Part shown: positions 22,724 to 30,489 of the stretch, piece after piece
How the letters are laid out: the number at the start of each line of letters is the position of its first letter
Numbering within the stretch: position 1 is the first letter of the stretch
Made by a program: the position numbers and the translations under genes
The notes under the pieces: model-generated
Database searches by the model: none
What the model saw: the letters and a program-made list of their open reading frames with translations, nothing else
Told to the model about the DNA's origin: nothing
DNA from: JAICJC01 sp963757605
GTDB taxonomy: Bacteria > Actinomycetota > Thermoleophilia > Gaiellales > JAICJC01
DNA: 64,000 nucleotides
NCBI GenBank assembly: GCA_963757605.1
Contig: CAVWSF010000001.1
Span: 248,001-312,000 of the forward strand
Direction: 5' to 3'

Positions 22724-25115
22724 CGGGTGGCTGGCCCTCCGGCCGCGGCGGGAGCGGTGACATGCCGATCCGGTTGAACACCTGCACGGCGAGCGCGACC
22801 GCGGCCGCCACGACCAGCCAGTCGACGAAGCCCGGCGTCGAGAGCGCGAAGAAGTCGCGCAGCGCCGGAGACGCCAGCACCGCCAGGTAGCCGAGCGCGA
22901 GCAGCCCGACCATGACGGTGACCGTGACGGCGTATGCCCGGCTCGTCTGCATCCGCTCGCGGTCGAGGACGAGGAGCACGTAGAGGCCGACCGCGACCAT
23001 GACGGTCACGGCGACCGTGCGCGCGTCGACCTCCGAGCGCCCCCGCAGCTCGCGGTCGGCGAGAAAGGCGAGCACGACCGCGCCCGCCATCACGACACCG
23101 GCCGGGATCGAGAACCGGCCGACGCGGCGCAGAAACGACTCCTGTTCGAGCCGGGCCTCCCCGGGCATGAGCGCGAAGACGAAGCCGGGGATCCCGACAG
23201 TGAAGACGGCCGCCAGGGAGAGGTGCCTGGGGAGCAGTGGGAACGACGCGGTCACGAGCCCGAACGTCGCGATCACGCAGGCCGCGAACACGGACTTCGT
23301 CACGAAGAGCCGCGCCACCCGCTGCACGTTGGCGATGATCCTGCGCCCCTGCGCGACGGCGCCGGGCAGCACCGCGAACTCGTCGGTCACGAGCACCGCG
23401 TCGGCGACGCTCTTGGCGAGCTGGCTCCCCCCGCCGAACGCGATGGCGAGCCGCGAGGACTTCATCGCCGGCACGTCGTTCACGCCGTCGCCGATCATCG
23501 CCACGGCCCGTCCCGAAGCGGTCATGGCCTCGACGAGGCGGCGCTTGTCCTGGGGCGTGAGCCGGCCGAAGACCGTCCGCTCCTCGGCCAGCGCCGCCAG
23601 CTCGGCGGCGTCGTCGGGCAGTTCCTGCGATCCGGCGACCGGGCCGGGGCCCGCCGGGATGCCGGCTCGCCCGGCGACCGCGGCCACCGTCGCCGGCGCG
23701 TCGCCGGAGAGCACCTTGACCGCCACACCCTGGCGGCGCAGGAACTCCACGGTGGCGGCCGCGTCGGGCCGCATGCGCTCCTCCAGGACGACGGTGCCGA
23801 GGAGTGCGAACCCGTCCGGCGTCACGCCCGGCTCCGGGTCCGGCAGCGGCTCGGATGCGGTGCCGAAGACGAGCGTCCGCCGCCCATCCTCGGCCGGGGC
23901 CGCGGCGCCGCCCGGAGCGAGGACGTCGGGCGCGCCGAGCACGAGCGGGCGTGGCTCCCCACGCAGCCGGACCGCGCTCCACTTCCAGCGCGACGAGAAC
24001 GGGACCTCGGCCTCGACATCCGCCGCTGCCCCGGGCAGCCCGGCCGCGATCGCCTCGAGCGTGTCCGTTCGCGAGGCCGCGCTCGCCGCGTATGCGGCCA
24101 GGAGCCGCTGCACGTCGTCGCCGTCGCCCCCGGCCGCCGGGACCGTGCGCTCCAGCACCAGCCGGCCGTCGGTGAGCGTGCCCGTCTTGTCGAGGCACAC
24201 CGTGTCGACGTTCGCGAGCACCTCCACGCTGTTCAGGGCCTGGACGAGCATCCCGCGCCGGGCCAGCCGCACCGCCGCAACCGCGAAGGTCATGCTCGTC
24301 AGGAGCACCAGGCCCTCGGGGACGAGGGTCACGATCCCGGCCGTCGCGGTCGCCGCCGCCTCGCGGAACGCCAGGTCGTGCCGCACGAGCACCCACGCGA
24401 AGGCGCCTCCCAGCACCACCATCCCGGCCACGAGGACGCGCAGGAGCCGGTTGATCTGAAGCTCGAGCGGCGAGCGCCGGAAGCGATACTCGCGGGCGAT
24501 GCCCGTGAGCGACGCCGCGTAGCTCGCATCGCCGGCCGCCTCGACCAGGTACGCGCCCGCGCCCTCCACCACGAAGGATCCCGAGAGGAGCGCCTCGCCC
24601 TTGGCCCGTTCGACGGCGTGCGACTCTCCGGTCAGGGGCGACTCGTCGAGCATCAGCCCCACCGACCGGGCAACGGTTCCGTCGGCCACGATCTGGTCGC
24701 CGGGCTGGAGGACGACCAGATCTCCCGAGACGACCTCGTCGGCGCCGACCGGTCGGGTGGCTCCGTCGCGGACGACGCGGGCGTGCGGCGCGACGAGGAG
24801 CGCCAGCCGGTCGAGCGTGCGCTTCGCGCGCACCTCCTGAATGATGCCGATGGCGGTGTTGGCCACCATCACGCCCGCGAAGAGCCCGTCGGCGGGGCGG
24901 CCCGCGATCAGGATCAAGACGAGGAAGCTGCCCAGGATCAGGTTGAACAGCGTGAGCGTGTTGGCGCGCACGATGCTCTTGTACGACCGGCTGGTCGGGA
25001 CGTCGCCCCGCTCGCCGAGGGCGTCGAGCCGTTTGCGTGCCTCGGCCTCGGTGAGCCCGGAGCCGGCTGGCGCGATGGGTGGGTCTGGCGGCGTCGGCAT
25101 CGGCCGGGTGGGCAC
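22716..25115 (-). CDS. Cation-transporting P-type ATPase, CtpE-like
   Basis: A 799-residue P-type ATPase from GTG 25115, which has GGGTGGG upstream; ATG 25100 is an alternative. Domains in order: N-terminal segment GLTEAEARKRLDALG, helices 1-2, actuator domain with LTGES, helices 3-4 with VPEGLVLLTS (the PEGL core seen in CtpE rather than the PEGLP of Ca/Na pumps or the CPC of heavy-metal pumps), phosphorylation motif DKTGTLT, hinge GDGVNDVPAMK, and six C-terminal helices. Mycobacterial CtpE is reported to import calcium; that substrate is an inference here. The gene stands alone on its strand. Confidence 0.87.
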   Translation of the reverse strand: MPTRPMPTPPDPPIAPAGSGLTEAEARKRLDALGERGDVPTSRSYKSIVRANTLTLFNLILGSFLVLILIAGRPADGLFAGVMVANTAIGIIQEVRAKRTLDRLALLVAPHARVVRDGATRPVGADEVVSGDLVVLQPGDQIVADGTVARSVGLMLDESPLTGESHAVERAKGEALLSGSFVVEGAGAYLVEAAGDASYAASLTGIAREYRFRRSPLELQINRLLRVLVAGMVVLGGAFAWVLVRHDLAFREAAATATAGIVTLVPEGLVLLTSMTFAVAAVRLARRGMLVQALNSVEVLANVDTVCLDKTGTLTDGRLVLERTVPAAGGDGDDVQRLLAAYAASAASRTDTLEAIAAGLPGAAADVEAEVPFSSRWKWSAVRLRGEPRPLVLGAPDVLAPGGAAAPAEDGRRTLVFGTASEPLPDPEPGVTPDGFALLGTVVLEERMRPDAAATVEFLRRQGVAVKVLSGDAPATVAAVAGRAGIPAGPGPVAGSQELPDDAAELAALAEERTVFGRLTPQDKRRLVEAMTASGRAVAMIGDGVNDVPAMKSSRLAIAFGGGSQLAKSVADAVLVTDEFAVLPGAVAQGRRIIANVQRVARLFVTKSVFAACVIATFGLVTASFPLLPRHLSLAAVFTVGIPGFVFALMPGEARLEQESFLRRVGRFSIPAGVVMAGAVVLAFLADRELRGRSEVDARTVAVTVMVAVGLYVLLVLDRERMQTSRAYAVTVTVMVGLLALGYLAVLASPALRDFFALSTPGFVDWLVVAAAVALAVQVFNRIGMSPLPPRPEGQPPAT

Positions 25116-25159
25116 ATGATCGCCCACCCGGCCTCGGTCCGATGCGGTCCGCGGGACGG

Positions 25160-25396
25160 CTAGCTCACGCCCGTGACTTGCCGTGCCTCCGCGATCCGGA
25201 TCGGCTCCTCCCAGCGCCGGCGCCCGAAGCGCCCGGCGCGGTCGCGCCCCTGAACGGCCAGCGCGTGGATCTGCGCCGCCTTGGCGGGGTCGTGGCACTC
25301 GAGCGCTGCCGTGTGAAGCAGCTGCGCGGCCCGCTTGTCGTCCCCCACGCCCATGAGACGGCGGGACTCCTCGAGGGCCTCGGTGACCGTGTCCAT
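25160..25396 (-). CDS. Small hypothetical protein, 78 residues
   Basis: The start at ATG 25396 sits four bases after a perfect GGAGGT. The protein is helical: TVTEALEESRRLMGVGDDKRAAQLLHTAALECHDPAKAAQIHALA looks like two tetratricopeptide-style helices, followed by a basic, less structured end. No family recognised. It lies upstream of the P-type ATPase on the same strand with a 44-base gap and might share its transcript. Confidence 0.65.
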   Translation of the reverse strand: MDTVTEALEESRRLMGVGDDKRAAQLLHTAALECHDPAKAAQIHALAVQGRDRAGRFGRRRWEEPIRIAEARQVTGVS

Positions 25397-25515
25397 CCGC
25401 ACCTCCGATAGCTGCGCCGGCGGTCCCGGCGCGGTGATCTGCAGGCGACGATACTCACCCGGAGGCCCCGAATTCGCATGGTTGAGCGGAGTTGGGTGGT
25501 ATCACCCAGGGCCGC

Positions 25516-25605
25516 TCAGCGCACCATGAGGACGGCGGTGAGCACAACGGCGAGGGTGACGAAGCACGTCCCCGCCACGATCGCCGCCGCCTGCCTCACG
25601 TCCAT
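25516..25605 (-). CDS. Tiny membrane peptide, 29 residues
   Basis: A short leftward frame: MDVRQAAAIVAGTCFVTLAVVLTAVLMVR, one hydrophobic helix spanning almost the whole peptide, ending in Arg. GGAGGGAGTG lies just upstream of the ATG at 25605. It sits alone between the 78-residue gene and the next membrane protein gene on the same strand. Too short for homology; the call rests on composition and ribosome site. Confidence 0.4.
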   Translation of the reverse strand: MDVRQAAAIVAGTCFVTLAVVLTAVLMVR

Positions 25606-25629
25606 GTGAGCACTCCCTCCCCGGCCCGC

Positions 25630-26250
25630 TCACGGCCCGGTCTCGAGCAGCCGGGCGATGCGGCGCAGGCGGTGGGCGAGCTCGGCTCGGTCGTCGTCAC
25701 TCGGCGGCATCGCCGGCGGGAGGGTCAGGAGCCGCTCGACCTGGATGATCGCGCGGGGGTCGCATGTCCCCCTCTCGAACTCGGTTGCGATCTGCTCGAC
25801 AACCTCGGAGTGCTCGCCCAGGCCGCGCAGCACCGGGGCGGCCGGGCAGCGCGGGACGGGCGGAGGCGGCGAACGGTCGAGCTCCACGTGCGCCCGAAGC
25901 GCATCCGCCAGGCTGCGGCGCTTCCGGTCGGACTCGAGCCGGGCGACCCGCTCGGCCACCCCGCGGCTCACCGCGTCGCCCCGCCGCTCGTAGCGGAACC
26001 CGTTCTCGATCAGGGCGTCGGCGGAGCGGTCGCCGCGGTCGCGCTCGTAGACGTTGGCGACCGACACGATGAGCGCCCCGATCACGGCCATGGCGCACAG
26101 CGCGCCGAGCATGCGCGACGGGCCGGACGGAGCGACGGCGAGGCCGGCGGCTGCGGTCGCGGCAACCGCGGCGAGCGCCGTTCGCTGCCGCCGGAGTGTC
26201 CGCTCGATCGACCGTGCGGAAACGAGCTCGGCACCGGGCCAGGTGTGCAC
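25630..26250 (-). CDS. Hypothetical membrane protein
   Basis: About 206 residues from GTG 26250; the longer frame adds an unlikely Cys/Arg-rich leader. Two hydrophobic segments (TALAAVAATAAAGLAVAP and MLGALCAMAVIGALIVSVANV, about residues 25-72) form a hairpin, followed by a soluble charged domain with heptad-like helices (DDDRAELAHRLRRIARLLE at the end). No family recognised. The small membrane peptide follows 24 bases downstream, so a common transcript is likely. Confidence 0.6.
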   Translation of the reverse strand: MHTWPGAELVSARSIERTLRRQRTALAAVAATAAAGLAVAPSGPSRMLGALCAMAVIGALIVSVANVYERDRGDRSADALIENGFRYERRGDAVSRGVAERVARLESDRKRRSLADALRAHVELDRSPPPPVPRCPAAPVLRGLGEHSEVVEQIATEFERGTCDPRAIIQVERLLTLPPAMPPSDDDRAELAHRLRRIARLLETGP

Positions 26251-26346
26251 GAACCCGGATCCTCGCAGCCCGCGATCCGGCTCTCCATACGCAATTCCAC
26301 CCAAACGGCACCTGCATGTGCGCACTAGACTTCACCTCGCCCGGGG

Positions 26347-27375
26347 GTGGAGATGACGACGCTTGACGGCCGCGGGGACGATCGCCGCACGACGCTCGAA
26401 CGGCTCGGCCCGGCAGCCTTGCGGGTGAGCCTCTACTGGCGCGTGTTCGCCGTGAACGCCGCGATCCTCGCCGTTGCGGTCATCCTCCTCATCGTCACGC
26501 CCGTGACGATCGACGCCCGCCCCACTCCGGGGCAGCTTCTCGTCCTCGCCGGCGGGCTCCTGGTCATGCTGGTCGCGAACGCGTGGCTCGTGCGGTTCAG
26601 CCTCCAGCCCCTGCGGCGGCTCTCGGAGCTGATGTCGGTGGTCGACGTGCTGGAGCCGGGCCGGCGGCTCGACCCGGCGGCAACCGCCGAGGTCGCGGCG
26701 GTGATCTCGACGTTCAACTCGACCCTCGACCGGCTTGAGGGCGAGCGCCGGGCGAGCATGCACCGCGTCCTTGCCGCCCAGGAGGCCGAGCGGCGCCGGA
26801 TCGCGCAGGAGCTCCACGACCAGATCGGCCAGAACCTGACCGCGGTCGTCCTCGAGCTGAAGCGTGTGCGGGCCCAGGTCGACGGCGGCGAGGCGGAGGC
26901 GCTGGCCGACGCGCAGGAGCTGGCGCGCGAGACGCTCGAGGAGGTACGCCGGATCAGCTACGAGCTGCGGCCGGCCGCGCTCGACGACCTCGGGCTCCCG
27001 ATCGCGCTGCGTTCGCTGTGCGCGGGCATCGAGAAGCGGGCCGGGATCGCAGTCGAGCTCGACGTCCCCGACGCCCTCCCGGAGCTCGACCCGCAGGTCG
27101 AGCTCGCCATCTACCGCGTGGCGCAGGAGGCGCTCACGAACGCCGTTCGGCACGCCCGCTGCCACACGGTGCGTGTCTTCCTGGGCCCCGTCGGAGAGGA
27201 CGTCCTCCTGCACGTCGCCGACGACGGCGTGGGCATGGACGGCAGCTTCCCCGGCGGAGGCCTGCGCGGCATGCGCGAGCGCGCCGTCGCGGTCGGCGCC
27301 GCGTTCGAGACCCGCTCGGCCCGCGGCCGCGGGGTCGAGGTCTCGATGCGCATCGCGGCCGCGGGTGCCGGATGA
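26347..27375 (+). CDS. NarL-type sensor histidine kinase (HAMP, HisKA_3, HATPase)
   Basis: A 342-residue membrane kinase. Two N-terminal helices (about residues 30-52 and 58-78) enclose almost no external loop, then a HAMP linker (RFSLQPLRRLSELMSVV), the HisKA_3 dimerisation box ERRRIAQELHDQIGQNL with phospho-acceptor His at about 157, and a HATPase domain (QEALTNAVRHA, DDGVGMD, GLRGMRERA). With no sizeable sensor domain, it probably senses membrane state or a partner protein. Start is GTG 26347 or ATG 26353. Its stop overlaps the response regulator start (ATGA). Confidence 0.9.
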   Translation: MEMTTLDGRGDDRRTTLERLGPAALRVSLYWRVFAVNAAILAVAVILLIVTPVTIDARPTPGQLLVLAGGLLVMLVANAWLVRFSLQPLRRLSELMSVVDVLEPGRRLDPAATAEVAAVISTFNSTLDRLEGERRASMHRVLAAQEAERRRIAQELHDQIGQNLTAVVLELKRVRAQVDGGEAEALADAQELARETLEEVRRISYELRPAALDDLGLPIALRSLCAGIEKRAGIAVELDVPDALPELDPQVELAIYRVAQEALTNAVRHARCHTVRVFLGPVGEDVLLHVADDGVGMDGSFPGGGLRGMRERAVAVGAAFETRSARGRGVEVSMRIAAAGAG

Positions 27376-28025
27376 CGGCGCCGGGCGGCGCCATCCGCAT
27401 CCTCCTCGCCGACGACCACGCCGTCGTGCGCCGGGGCCTGCGGCTCGTACTCGAATCCGAGCCCGACATGCAGGTCGTGTGTGAGGCGGCAGATGGCCTC
27501 GAGGCAGTCGACATGGCGATCCGCGAGGACGTCGATCTGGCGGTGCTCGACGTGACGATGCCGCAGATGAGCGGCCTCCAGGCGGCGCACGAGCTGTCCC
27601 GCCGGGTGCCGTCCCTTCGCATCCTCATGCTCTCGATGCACCACAACGACCAGTACTTCCTCGAGGCGCTGCGCGCCGGCGCCGGCGGCTACGTCCTGAA
27701 GGCGGTGGCCGACCACGATCTGATCCGCGCCTGCCGGTCGGTGATGCGCGGCGAGCCGTTCATGTACCCGGACTCGGAGCGCAGGCTTCTGGGGAGCGCC
27801 CTCGAGCTCGCCGGCGACGCCGGCCTGGCGCAGCTCACCCGGCGCGAGTCCGAGATCCTGGCGCTCGTCGCCGAGGGCCACACGACCCGCGAGATCGCCG
27901 AGATGCTCGTCATCAGCCCGCGGACCGTCGACCGCCACCGCGACAACCTGCTCGACAAGCTGAAGCTCCGAAACCGCATCGAGCTCACCCGGTACGCCAT
28001 CCGCGCCGGGCTCATAGAGCCCTAA
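27372..28025 (+). CDS. NarL/FixJ-family response regulator
   Basis: A 217-residue DNA-binding regulator partnered with the preceding kinase. The receiver has ILLADDHAVVRRGL, phospho-acceptor Asp at about residue 60 in VLDVTMPQMSG, and the Lys of YVLKAV. The LuxR-type helix-turn-helix fills residues ~150-210 (LTRRESEILALVAEGHTTREIAEMLVISPRTVDRHR). ATG 27372 overlaps the kinase stop. The antiporter gene follows after only 5 bases, so the pair may regulate its own operon including ion transport. Confidence 0.92.
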   Translation: MTAPGGAIRILLADDHAVVRRGLRLVLESEPDMQVVCEAADGLEAVDMAIREDVDLAVLDVTMPQMSGLQAAHELSRRVPSLRILMLSMHHNDQYFLEALRAGAGGYVLKAVADHDLIRACRSVMRGEPFMYPDSERRLLGSALELAGDAGLAQLTRRESEILALVAEGHTTREIAEMLVISPRTVDRHRDNLLDKLKLRNRIELTRYAIRAGLIEP

Positions 28026-28030
28026 ATACC

Positions 28031-29239
28031 ATGCACCACGACGCGCTCCTCATCCTGATCGCGGGCGTCCTTCTGGCGACCGGCGTCGGGGCGTCGCTCG
28101 GGGCCGCCAGGGTGCGGCTCCCGGCCCTGGTTGTCTTCCTCGGCATCGGCATGGCGATCGGCAGCGACGGGCTCGGCTGGATCGACTTCGACGACTACGA
28201 GCTGGCCCGGTCGATCGGGACGGTCGCCCTCGTCCTCATCCTCTTCGAGGGTGGGGTCGCGACCGGGTTCCGCGAGATCCGGCCCGTGCTGCGCTCGGCG
28301 ATCGTGCTTGCGGTCGGCGGGACGATCGTCACGGCGCTCGTCACCGGCCTGGCCGCCGTGTGGATCTTCGACTTCTCGTCGAAGGAGGGACTCCTGCTCG
28401 GCGCGATCCTCTCGGCCACGGACGGAGCGGCGGTGTTCGCGCTCCTGCGCGGGTCGCACCTGCCGGACCGGCTCGCGCGGACACTCGAGGCGGAGGCCGG
28501 CTTCAACGACCCGGTGGCGGTGCTGCTCGTCGTCGCGCTCGTCGAGCTCATCCAGACGCCCGGCTACGGCACCCTCGACGGAGCGGTGTTCTTCGTGCGC
28601 GAGCTCGGGATCGGCGCGATCGAAGGCGTGATCATCGGTGCCGGCGCGGCGGCGCTCCTGCGCCGGCTGGCCGGGGCGCCGTCAGGCCTCCTGCTGGTCT
28701 CGTCCGCGGCGACCGCTGCGGTCGCCTATGGAGCCGCCGCGTCGATCGGCGGCTCCGGCTTCCTCGCGGTGTATCTGGCCGGCCTCGTCCTCGGGGACAT
28801 GCGGGTGCCGGCACGCGAGCCGATCCGGGCCTTCCACTCCGGCCTGGCCTCGGTGTCGGAGATCGGGATGTTCCTGGCGTTCGGCCTGCTCGTCTTCCCG
28901 AGCCAGCTCGGAGACGTGCTCGTCGAGGGCACGCTCCTCGGGCTCGTCGTGGCCTTCGTGGCCCGGCCCCTGGCGACGGTGCTGGCGACGGCATTCGAGC
29001 CGTTCACCAATCCCGAGCGGGCGCTGATCGGCTGGGCCGGCCTGCGCGGCGCGGTGCCGGTCATCCTCGCGACCTTCCCGGTGATCGACGGCGTCCCCCG
29101 CAGCCTCGAATTCTTCAACATCGTCTTCTTCGCCGTGCTGGTCTCGACCGTCGTCCAGGGCAGCACGGTCGAAATGCTGGCGGAGCGCCTCGGCCTGGTC
29201 ACGGTCGACGCTGAGGCCGGCGTGGAACCGATCATCTAG
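28031..29239 (+). CDS. CPA1-type cation/proton antiporter (NhaP/CvrA-like)
   Basis: A 402-residue protein of about 12 helices. The ion-site region is recognisable: FEGGVATGF in helix 3 and the unwound helix pair SATDGAAVFALL and EAEAGFNDPVAVLL with the ND-type Asp. The C-terminal TrkA_C domains of full-length CvrA/KhaP proteins are absent, leaving just the membrane domain. Substrate may be Na+ or K+ against H+. It follows the response regulator by 5 bases and precedes the MFS gene by 11, suggesting one operon. Confidence 0.87.
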   Translation: MHHDALLILIAGVLLATGVGASLGAARVRLPALVVFLGIGMAIGSDGLGWIDFDDYELARSIGTVALVLILFEGGVATGFREIRPVLRSAIVLAVGGTIVTALVTGLAAVWIFDFSSKEGLLLGAILSATDGAAVFALLRGSHLPDRLARTLEAEAGFNDPVAVLLVVALVELIQTPGYGTLDGAVFFVRELGIGAIEGVIIGAGAAALLRRLAGAPSGLLLVSSAATAAVAYGAAASIGGSGFLAVYLAGLVLGDMRVPAREPIRAFHSGLASVSEIGMFLAFGLLVFPSQLGDVLVEGTLLGLVVAFVARPLATVLATAFEPFTNPERALIGWAGLRGAVPVILATFPVIDGVPRSLEFFNIVFFAVLVSTVVQGSTVEMLAERLGLVTVDAEAGVEPII

Positions 29240-29250
29240 CATCGCCCCGC

Positions 29251-30489
29251 GTGCGGATCCCCGAGGCCATCGCCCCGCTGCGCGAGCGCGAGTTCCGCCT
29301 GCTCTTCTGCGGCCAGTCGATCTCGCTGATCGGCGACAACCTGGCTCCGATCGCGCTCGCCTTCGCGATCCTCGACGACGACGGCTCGGCCACAGACGTC
29401 GGCGTGGTCTACGCGGCCAACATCCTGGCGCGCGTGGCGTTCATGCTGGTCGGCGGCGTGTGGGCCGACCGGCTGTCGCGGCGGCGGGTGATGCTCGCGG
29501 CCGACGCCGCCAGGGCGCTTTGCACGGGCGTCCTCGCCGTCGCGGTCATGACCGGCGGCGCGCCGCTCGGGCTCTACGTCGCGATGGTCGCGGTGCACGG
29601 CGTCGGGGCCGCCTTCTTCACGCCGGCGTCGACCGGGCTCGTCCCGGAGGCCGTGAGCGCGCCGCTCCTCCAGCAGGCGAACGCCCTGCTCGGGATCGCC
29701 CACTCCGCCGGCTCGGTGCTGGGGCCGGCGGCCGGCGGCGCGGTGATCGCACTCTCGGGCCCAGGGGCGGCGCTCGCGGTCGATGCCGGCACGTTCGTGG
29801 TGAGCGCGATCGCGCTGCTCGCGATGCGGCCGGCCGAGCACGACCGCGGCCCGGGACGGTCGCGCTTCCTCGCCGACCTCGCCGAGGGCTGGGCCGAGTT
29901 CCGGGCGCGGACGTGGGTGTGGGTGATCGTGCTCCAGTACGCGGTGTGGCACATGCTCGTCCTCGGCCCGTTCATGGTGCTCGGGGCGGTCGTGGCGCGC
30001 GACGAGCTCGGCGGCGCCGGCGCGTGGGCCGTGATCCTGGCGGCGTCCGGGATCGGCGAGCTCGCCGGAGGGATCGCCGCGCTCCGGCTGCGGCCGCGCT
30101 GGCCGCTTCGGGCCGTCACGTGGGCCGGGCTCCTGTGGACGCCGCAGGTCGCGCTCCTCGCTCTCCAGGCGCCGGCCTGGCTGATCGGCGCGGCGGCGCT
30201 CGTGGCGGGCGCGGGCATGGCCTTCGTCGTCGCCATCTGGAACACCGCCCTGCACGAGCACGTGCCGGCCCGGGCGCTGGCCCGGGTCAGCTCCTACGAC
30301 TGGGCCGGGACGCTCGTCTTCCTCCCGCTCGGCTTCGCGCTCGCCGGGCCGGCGGCCGACGTGGCCTCGATCTCGACGGTGCTGTGGCTGGGCGTCACGT
30401 GGAGCCTGGCGTCGGCTGCGGTCGTGCTCGCCGTGCCCAGCGTCCGCGCGATGGGCCGGGTCGACTACAGCCTCTCGAGCGGGGCGTAG
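29251..30489 (+). CDS. MFS transporter (EntS/MFS_3-like exporter)
   Basis: A 412-residue twelve-helix protein from GTG 29251. The beginning LREREFRLLFCGQSISLIGDNL and the loop GGVWADRLSRRRVMLAADAARAL match the MFS_3/enterobactin-exporter-like branch. Helices 4-5 carry the family stretch FFTPASTGLVPE. These proteins export small molecules or drugs by proton exchange; no substrate hint lies nearby. Its 3' end overlaps the convergent helicase gene by 25 bases. Confidence 0.83.
   Translation: MRIPEAIAPLREREFRLLFCGQSISLIGDNLAPIALAFAILDDDGSATDVGVVYAANILARVAFMLVGGVWADRLSRRRVMLAADAARALCTGVLAVAVMTGGAPLGLYVAMVAVHGVGAAFFTPASTGLVPEAVSAPLLQQANALLGIAHSAGSVLGPAAGGAVIALSGPGAALAVDAGTFVVSAIALLAMRPAEHDRGPGRSRFLADLAEGWAEFRARTWVWVIVLQYAVWHMLVLGPFMVLGAVVARDELGGAGAWAVILAASGIGELAGGIAALRLRPRWPLRAVTWAGLLWTPQVALLALQAPAWLIGAAALVAGAGMAFVVAIWNTALHEHVPARALARVSSYDWAGTLVFLPLGFALAGPAADVASISTVLWLGVTWSLASAAVVLAVPSVRAMGRVDYSLSSGA

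Noticed and set aside
26332..27213. Minus-strand 293-residue frame over the histidine kinase
   Set aside because: The plus-strand kinase motifs are unmistakable; the opposite frame has shadow composition typical of high-GC DNA.
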